Of a stretch of 35,224 bases of DNA, positions 31,310 to 35,224 are shown one piece after another (position 1 is the stretch's first letter; the number at the start of each line of letters is the position of its first letter). This DNA comes from DAIDKA01 sp036489445 (lineage in GTDB: Bacteria > Pseudomonadota > Gammaproteobacteria > Steroidobacterales > Steroidobacteraceae). The notes beneath the pieces were generated by a model, which did not search any database, was not told the origin of the DNA, and saw only the letters and a list, made by a program, of their open reading frames with translations. A program made the translations under genes and the position numbers. The stretch lies in the NCBI GenBank assembly GCA_036489445.1, contig DASXFV010000005.1:1-35224 (forward strand). The letters are read 5' to 3'.

Positions 31310-32017
31310 TTATCGGAGCTTCTGGACCGCGGCGAAACTGGGATAGACCGTCACATCGACGCACCTGATGAGATCGAGGAACTCGTCCGCGTGCTGGTCG
31401 ATTTGCGAGAACTTCACCAACTCCTCGTCGAGCTGGTGGCGGCCTCGCAGCGCCTGCACGTACCTGAAGAACCCGAGCATCGCAACGACCTGATTGCGGT
31501 TTTCGACATTGTGGAGGCTGGCATGTCCCTCCGGGTCCAGAAATCCCCGTGTCGCAGCGTATAGCTTCTGCATGGGAGCGGACAGGTATTGCTGGATGAT
31601 CTGGACGGTCAGGTCCTGGTGCTTCTCCCTGCGCGCGACTTTGTTGCTCCAGAATGCAAACAACCAACTGCTGCAGATCGCAAGCGCCGCACCGATGAGG
31701 GTGCCGACCAGGCTCGGGTCGGCCTGTTCCCAAAAGGTCCGATTCCGAGGCGGCTGAGGCTCGATGCCCGGCAGAGACACCCGACCAGCGATCTGATCAC
31801 GCAACTGCTGAAGTTGCCGCTGTTGGTCGGATAGCCGTACGTCCAACGTCTGCAGTACCTGTACGGTTGCAACCGGGGTATCGGCCTTGGTGTCCGGCAC
31901 GGTTTGAGAATGTGCACAGGGTGCGAGGCACATTAAACCGGCTGCGCAGATGCCGACTCGCCTCAGACCGGCATGACGGTATTCGCGTCCCCGTCGGGGA
32001 CGATGGCCATCGAACAT
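31310..32017 (-). CDS. Unrecognised membrane protein with signal peptide, coiled coil and one transmembrane helix
   Basis: This 235-aa protein starts at ATG 32017, chosen for its GGGAGG ribosome binding site; another ATG six codons upstream lacks one. A basic N-terminus leads to a signal-like segment (VGICAAGLMCLAPCAHS). A heptad-like stretch LDVRLSDQQRQLQQLRDQIA follows at about residues 58-80. One membrane helix (LVGTLIGAALAICSSWLFAF) lies at about 102-122, and the rest is soluble and helical. No family is recognised. It lies 17 bp upstream of the fused DUF1800/1501 gene on the same strand. Confidence 0.7.
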   Translation of the reverse strand: MFDGHRPRRGREYRHAGLRRVGICAAGLMCLAPCAHSQTVPDTKADTPVATVQVLQTLDVRLSDQQRQLQQLRDQIAGRVSLPGIEPQPPRNRTFWEQADPSLVGTLIGAALAICSSWLFAFWSNKVARREKHQDLTVQIIQQYLSAPMQKLYAATRGFLDPEGHASLHNVENRNQVVAMLGFFRYVQALRGRHQLDEELVKFSQIDQHADEFLDLIRCVDVTVYPSFAAVQKLR

Positions 32018-32205
32018 CCTGCCCTCCCGTTCCATCCGCTGACGGGCGCGCCCCGCGTGGACTATTCGCAGGAAAAACCACTGTTAATGATGCCACAAGA
32101 CCTCAAAAAGGGGGTAGATCGCGGCATTGCAATAAACCTTCCTCATCCCGCTATGGGGACGGCGGGAGTAAGCTCGCGCACAACCTGCAGGCACAGGGTG
32201 CACGC

Positions 32206-33138
32206 ATGGAGCGAATGATGCGGAACCGGCCGGGAATTATTGCGGCAGTCACGGCTTTGTCCCTTTTGATCACCTGTGCCGCCTACGCCGATGCACCGGT
32301 CGCGAGGCTCGATCAGCACCGGAATCAGGCATTGGTCGCGCTGATGCAACGGACGGATGCCGACTCCCTGGCCGCCGCGGGATTGCTGAGCGTCTTCGGG
32401 CGCAATGATCAGCCCCTCTTATGGATGCAGCGATCCGTGGCAGCGGCGCCGCAGCGCGCCGACCTGGTCTGGTTGGAACTCCAGATCTGCCTGAAGTCGC
32501 CCCACTGCAATCCAGATCCCATCGAGCAACACCTGCGCGCGCTAGATCCCTCCAATGGAGCCGGCTGGCTGGTGACCCTGGACCGCGCATACCTTGGGAG
32601 AAACCAGGCAACGATGGATACCGCCATGAATGCCATCGCACATTCGGACCACGTGGACATTTATTGGACAGCGCTCATTGCGCATCTTACCGAAGCAACC
32701 ACCCGCACCGGGAAGATGCCGCTGTCCGAAGCTGAAGTCGAAATCATTGGGATCCTTGCAGCGCAGGTGGTTCCCGCGTATCAAATCATCGGCAAATCCT
32801 GCAGCGCCGAACGGCTTCTACGGTCCGGGGTCTCCAGTACCTGTCGCGGCGTGGCGGCCGCACTTCAACGCGGGGACACACTCATCACCGAAGGGGTGGG
32901 AAATTCACTGGCCCTGAGTGTCTGGCCAGAACAGTCTGCACCGTGGCGTGCAGCGAGCGAAGCCCAGCGTTCGAGCCAGTACCGCATGTCGTTAGAGGCA
33001 AAGCTGGATGCCGAGCCGTGGAGCGAGGGCAGGGCGAAGCGGTTCCTGATTCTGTGCAAACGACAACGCCGCGAGCGGGATGTTCTGGTGGCACGGATTG
33101 TCGACGCCGGCGAGCAACCCAACCCGCCAGAGCTTTAA
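32206..33138 (+). CDS. Unrecognised secreted protein
   Basis: This 310-aa protein has a signal peptide (NRPGIIAAVTALSLLITCAA, then YADA). The mature part is largely helical, with alanine/leucine-rich segments such as ALVALMQRTDADSLAAAGLL and WMQRSVAAAPQRADLVWLEL that recall TPR-like repeats. Several cysteines are scattered through it. No catalytic motif is seen. The start is ambiguous: ATG 32206 follows CAGGGTG, whereas ATG 32218 follows GGAG at ideal spacing and would begin MRNRPG. It is divergent from the membrane protein gene across about 190 bp. Confidence 0.7.
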   Translation: MERMMRNRPGIIAAVTALSLLITCAAYADAPVARLDQHRNQALVALMQRTDADSLAAAGLLSVFGRNDQPLLWMQRSVAAAPQRADLVWLELQICLKSPHCNPDPIEQHLRALDPSNGAGWLVTLDRAYLGRNQATMDTAMNAIAHSDHVDIYWTALIAHLTEATTRTGKMPLSEAEVEIIGILAAQVVPAYQIIGKSCSAERLLRSGVSSTCRGVAAALQRGDTLITEGVGNSLALSVWPEQSAPWRAASEAQRSSQYRMSLEAKLDAEPWSEGRAKRFLILCKRQRRERDVLVARIVDAGEQPNPPEL

Positions 33139-33199
33139 TCCTGACCGATTCCCCAAACTTGGCGGGATGAACCCCTCGATTCATTGATACGCTGGGGTC

Positions 33200-34141
33200 A
33201 TGCTTTGCTACCTGCGACTCCTGCACTCGGGCGAATCCCGCCGCGCTTCGCTGGGCATCATTGTGTCCGCAGTCGCCTGGGGACTGTGGTGGATACCCGT
33301 ACGGTGGCTGGCACATGCTGGACTGCAGGGTGACCTGGTCAGTGTGTTCGTCTATCTGCCCGGTGCGGCGATGCTTGCGCCATTCGCACTGCGGCGCTGG
33401 CGGGAAATGGCAAGGAGTCCAGGTGCGCTGATTGGCATTGGTGTGCCCATGGGAGCTGCGCTCGCCATGACCAACACCGCGCTGCTGCACGGTCAAGTCG
33501 TAAGAGTGCTGCTTTTGTTCTATCTGGCCCCAGTCTGGGCGACGCTGCTGAACATCGTGGTTCTTCGCGAGCCCCTCACTGTCGGCAGAGCCCTGGCGGT
33601 CATCGCAGGCCTGGTGGGCGCTGCCATGGTGCTGGGCGGCCCACGGACGCTCCCGTTACCGGTATCGCTGGGCGATTGGATGGGCCTGCTGGCCGGCATT
33701 TCGTTTGCATTGGGCTCCCTGGCGATCCGCAGGACCGGAGCATCGCACGGTGTCGCCGGTGATCCGGTGGTGCAGATGTTCAGTGGATTCATGTTCGCCG
33801 CCCTGGTGGCTGTAGGGTTTCGCTACCTGATCGCGGACACCGGGCCGGTGTCGTCGGCCCGCGAATGGGCAGCGCTGCCCGTCGCCTGCAGTCTCGCGCT
33901 CCTCTGGCTGATCCCGCAGATGTGGCTGTATGCCTGGGGTGCCGCCCGTCTGGATCCGGGCCGCGTGAGCATCCTGATGCTCGTGGAACCGATGGTGGCG
34001 GTCATCAGTGCGGGGCTGCTGCTCAGCGAGCCCCTCTCCGGGCGCGAACTCCTCGGCTGCGTGCTGATCCTGTCAGCCGCGGTACTGGATCTGGCAACGC
34101 CGCTGCAGCGACCCTTCGGCAAGGCGATCCAATCGATGTGA
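33200..34141 (+). CDS. EamA/DMT-family transporter
   Basis: This 313-aa inner-membrane protein has about ten hydrophobic helices in two EamA repeats. The first is ASLGIIVSAVAWGLWWIPVR onward, ending VVLREPLTVGRALAVIAGLV, and the second starts near LGDWMGLLAGISFALGSLAI and ends LLSEPLSGRELLGCVLILSA. The matching ...EPL...R... ends of both halves are diagnostic. Members export amino acids, metabolites or nucleotide-related compounds; substrate cannot be told. It is followed on the same strand by the blaI-like gene, but a promoter lies between them. Confidence 0.92.
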   Translation: MLCYLRLLHSGESRRASLGIIVSAVAWGLWWIPVRWLAHAGLQGDLVSVFVYLPGAAMLAPFALRRWREMARSPGALIGIGVPMGAALAMTNTALLHGQVVRVLLLFYLAPVWATLLNIVVLREPLTVGRALAVIAGLVGAAMVLGGPRTLPLPVSLGDWMGLLAGISFALGSLAIRRTGASHGVAGDPVVQMFSGFMFAALVAVGFRYLIADTGPVSSAREWAALPVACSLALLWLIPQMWLYAWGAARLDPGRVSILMLVEPMVAVISAGLLLSEPLSGRELLGCVLILSAAVLDLATPLQRPFGKAIQSM

Positions 34142-34161
34142 CCGCCCGGCGCGGGCGAGAT

Positions 34162-34206
34162 TTGTAATGCTGGGTCCATTGTGCTACTATTTGTAGCACT
34201 ACAAAT
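34162..34206 (+). promoter_or_regulatory. Promoter and overlapping operators of the BlaI-type gene
   Basis: TTGTAA (34162-34167) and TACTAT (34185-34190) with a 17-bp spacer form the promoter. Two overlapping perfect dyads cover its -10 and start site: GTGCTAC-tattt-GTAGCAC (34181-34199) and ATTTGTAG-ca-CTACAAAT (34189-34206). The CTAC...GTAG half-sites recall BlaI/MecI operators. They argue that translation begins at ATG 34220, not at the upstream GTG at 34181. Confidence 0.75.
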
Positions 34207-34219
34207 TGTCGCGATACTT

Positions 34220-34603
34220 ATGGCACGAGCGCGGGCACAACTTGGAAGATTGGAACAGGAAGTCCTGCATCTGGTCCTGCACAAGCCTGGCATCAGTGCC
34301 GAGCAGGTGCGTCTGGCGCTGCAGCGACCACTGCGGGAGTCCACGGTACGCACCGTCCTGTCGCGCCTCGAGCAGAAGGGCCTGGTGACCCACCAGGTCG
34401 ATCAGCGGACGTTTCTCTACCAGACCAGCGAGAGCCGTGGACAAATGGCTGCCAAGGCGGTTCAGCGCATCGCCGACTGGCTCTGCAACGGTTCGGTCGA
34501 TGATGTCCTGCTCGGGTTGGTGGAAGCCAAAACCTTGGACCGCCGCGACGTGCAGCGCCTCCTGGCGCGAATTGACGAGCGCAAGAAGGGGAGGAACTCG
34601 TGA
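34220..34603 (+). CDS. BlaI/MecI/CopY-family transcriptional repressor
   Basis: This 127-aa winged-helix repressor contains LGRLEQEVLHLVLHKPGISA, then STVRTVLSRLEQKGLVTHQV (recognition helix region) and TFLYQTSESRGQMAAKAV, followed by a helical dimerisation tail. BlaI-type proteins repress their own operon until cleaved by the BlaR1 sensor. ATG 34220 follows the operators by 13 bp with a short leader and no clear ribosome binding site. The stop overlaps the BlaR1-type gene (TGATG). No beta-lactamase gene is in the window, so the controlled gene may be beyond the right edge or be something else. Confidence 0.92.
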   Translation: MARARAQLGRLEQEVLHLVLHKPGISAEQVRLALQRPLRESTVRTVLSRLEQKGLVTHQVDQRTFLYQTSESRGQMAAKAVQRIADWLCNGSVDDVLLGLVEAKTLDRRDVQRLLARIDERKKGRNS

Positions 34604-35224
34604 TGCCACTGCTCCTCGAGGTCACCATCCGTTCCACTGCGCTGTGGCTGATAGCCTGGCTGCTGCTCAAGTTGCTGCGGGTACGCGACGCGCACGCTGA
34701 GAAATTCGTCTGGACAGTGGTGGCCTTGGCATCACTTGCCATGCCGTTGCTGATGCGCGCGGTCGCGCTGCCTCTGCCCAGGTCAGCCTCTGTGATCGTG
34801 CCTGCGGGCGCGATCTCAGCGCGTCTCCTGGGCGGCATCAGTCATCCCGAGCTGGGTTCGACGCTGCTGAGCATCTACCTGATCGTTTCCGGCCTGCTGC
34901 TGCTGCGCTTCCTCGCGCGTCTGTATCGCTCCTTTCGCCTCTATCATCGGGCGCGCAGACCTGTCGAGATGGTCTTCGCAAACCTCAACGTGCGACTGAG
35001 TAGCGATATCCGTACCCCCTGTACGCTAGGCAGCACCATCCTGCTTCCGGTTGCCTTCGAGTCCTGGAGCCCGGTGGCCCGAGCCGCAGCCATCGCTCAT
35101 GAGTGCGCGCACGTGCTCCATCGGGACTGCTATCGCATGTGGCTCGCGACGCTGTATCAGTGCGCCTTCTGGTTCAGTCCGTTCCCTTGGCTCCTGCGTC
35201 GCAGATTGGCACTGCTTGCAGAGT
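34603..35224 (+). CDS. BlaR1-type M56 metallopeptidase sensor (partial, cut by the window end)
   Basis: The frame is open from ATG 34603 to the window end, 207 codons so far. The start has a strong AAGGGGAGGAA site 6-8 nt upstream. It encodes membrane helices (STALWLIAWLLLKLL, FVWTVVALASLAMPLLM, TLLSIYLIVSGLLLLRFLA). The M56 zinc motif is AHECAHVLHRD (HECAH, 166-170), followed by FWFSPFPWLLRRRLALLAE, whose final glutamate is the likely third ligand. In BlaR1 systems this domain cleaves the BlaI partner after ligand binding. Whether a penicillin-binding sensor domain follows cannot be seen. Confidence 0.92.
   Translation, partial: MPLLLEVTIRSTALWLIAWLLLKLLRVRDAHAEKFVWTVVALASLAMPLLMRAVALPLPRSASVIVPAGAISARLLGGISHPELGSTLLSIYLIVSGLLLLRFLARLYRSFRLYHRARRPVEMVFANLNVRLSSDIRTPCTLGSTILLPVAFESWSPVARAAAIAHECAHVLHRDCYRMWLATLYQCAFWFSPFPWLLRRRLALLAE

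Noticed and set aside
30234..31733. 499-codon version of the fused DUF1800/1501 gene
   Set aside because: The first 147 codons are antisense to the membrane protein gene and look random. The lipoprotein signal begins at ATG 31292.
34181..34219. GTG at 34181 as the start of the BlaI-type gene
   Set aside because: It lies inside the -10 and operator dyads and would be upstream of or at the transcription start.

Overview
The window looks like a piece of a high-GC gammaproteobacterial chromosome. This rests on the mutY-yggX pair, the aerobic HemF, the three-cysteine HemB, the Zwf/Eda pair, DsbA, and a tRNA-Phe with encoded CCA. The exact family cannot be fixed by eye; a Xanthomonadales/Steroidobacterales-like lineage is a guess.

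Region 1 (about 1-8.3 kb) is accessory in character and ends at tRNA-Phe. It holds an AAA ATPase behind a 38-bp palindrome, and a decayed fragment resembling a DUF6998-type protein. Next comes a two-gene minus-strand unit: a basic protein of unknown function and a metallophosphoesterase resembling RNA lariat debranching enzymes. That unit is preceded by its own promoter, about 180 nt of strongly structured RNA and an intrinsic terminator placed just before the first start codon. Divergent from it is a three-gene plus-strand cassette: a 109-aa protein, a 305-aa protein with an ADP-ribosyltransferase-like R...E-x-E pattern, and an SNF2 helicase with two SWIM-like zinc sites. No integrase is visible.

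Region 2 (8.3-19.6 kb) is one long minus-strand run: hemA-hemL-histidine kinase-response regulator-hemC-hemD-hemB-hemE-hemF-mutY-yggX, mostly joined by 4-nt stop/start overlaps. It covers tetrapyrrole synthesis from glutamyl-tRNA to protoporphyrinogen IX, with a two-component system inside it. HemA is divergent at its nucleotide-binding loop. eda lies upstream, and zwf is divergent from eda.

Region 3 (19.7-26.6 kb) is carbohydrate and stress metabolism: zwf, a secreted CE15 glucuronoyl-esterase-like protein, a MerR-methyltransferase fusion regulator with a clear dyad operator, an aldo/keto reductase and a DsbA-type oxidoreductase.

Region 4 (26.6-33.2 kb) shows decay and rearrangement. A DUF885 gene carries a stop codon and a large frameshifted internal deletion. 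A DUF1800 N-terminus is fused in frame to a DUF1501 C-terminus. Around them lie a beta-propeller protein, an SDR with a signal peptide, a CBS-pair protein and two unrecognised envelope proteins.

Region 5 (33.2 kb to the end) has an EamA transporter and a BlaI/BlaR1-type regulator/sensor pair, with overlapping dyads at the blaI promoter. The BlaR1 gene is cut by the window edge. No CRISPR array, insertion sequence or rRNA was seen.
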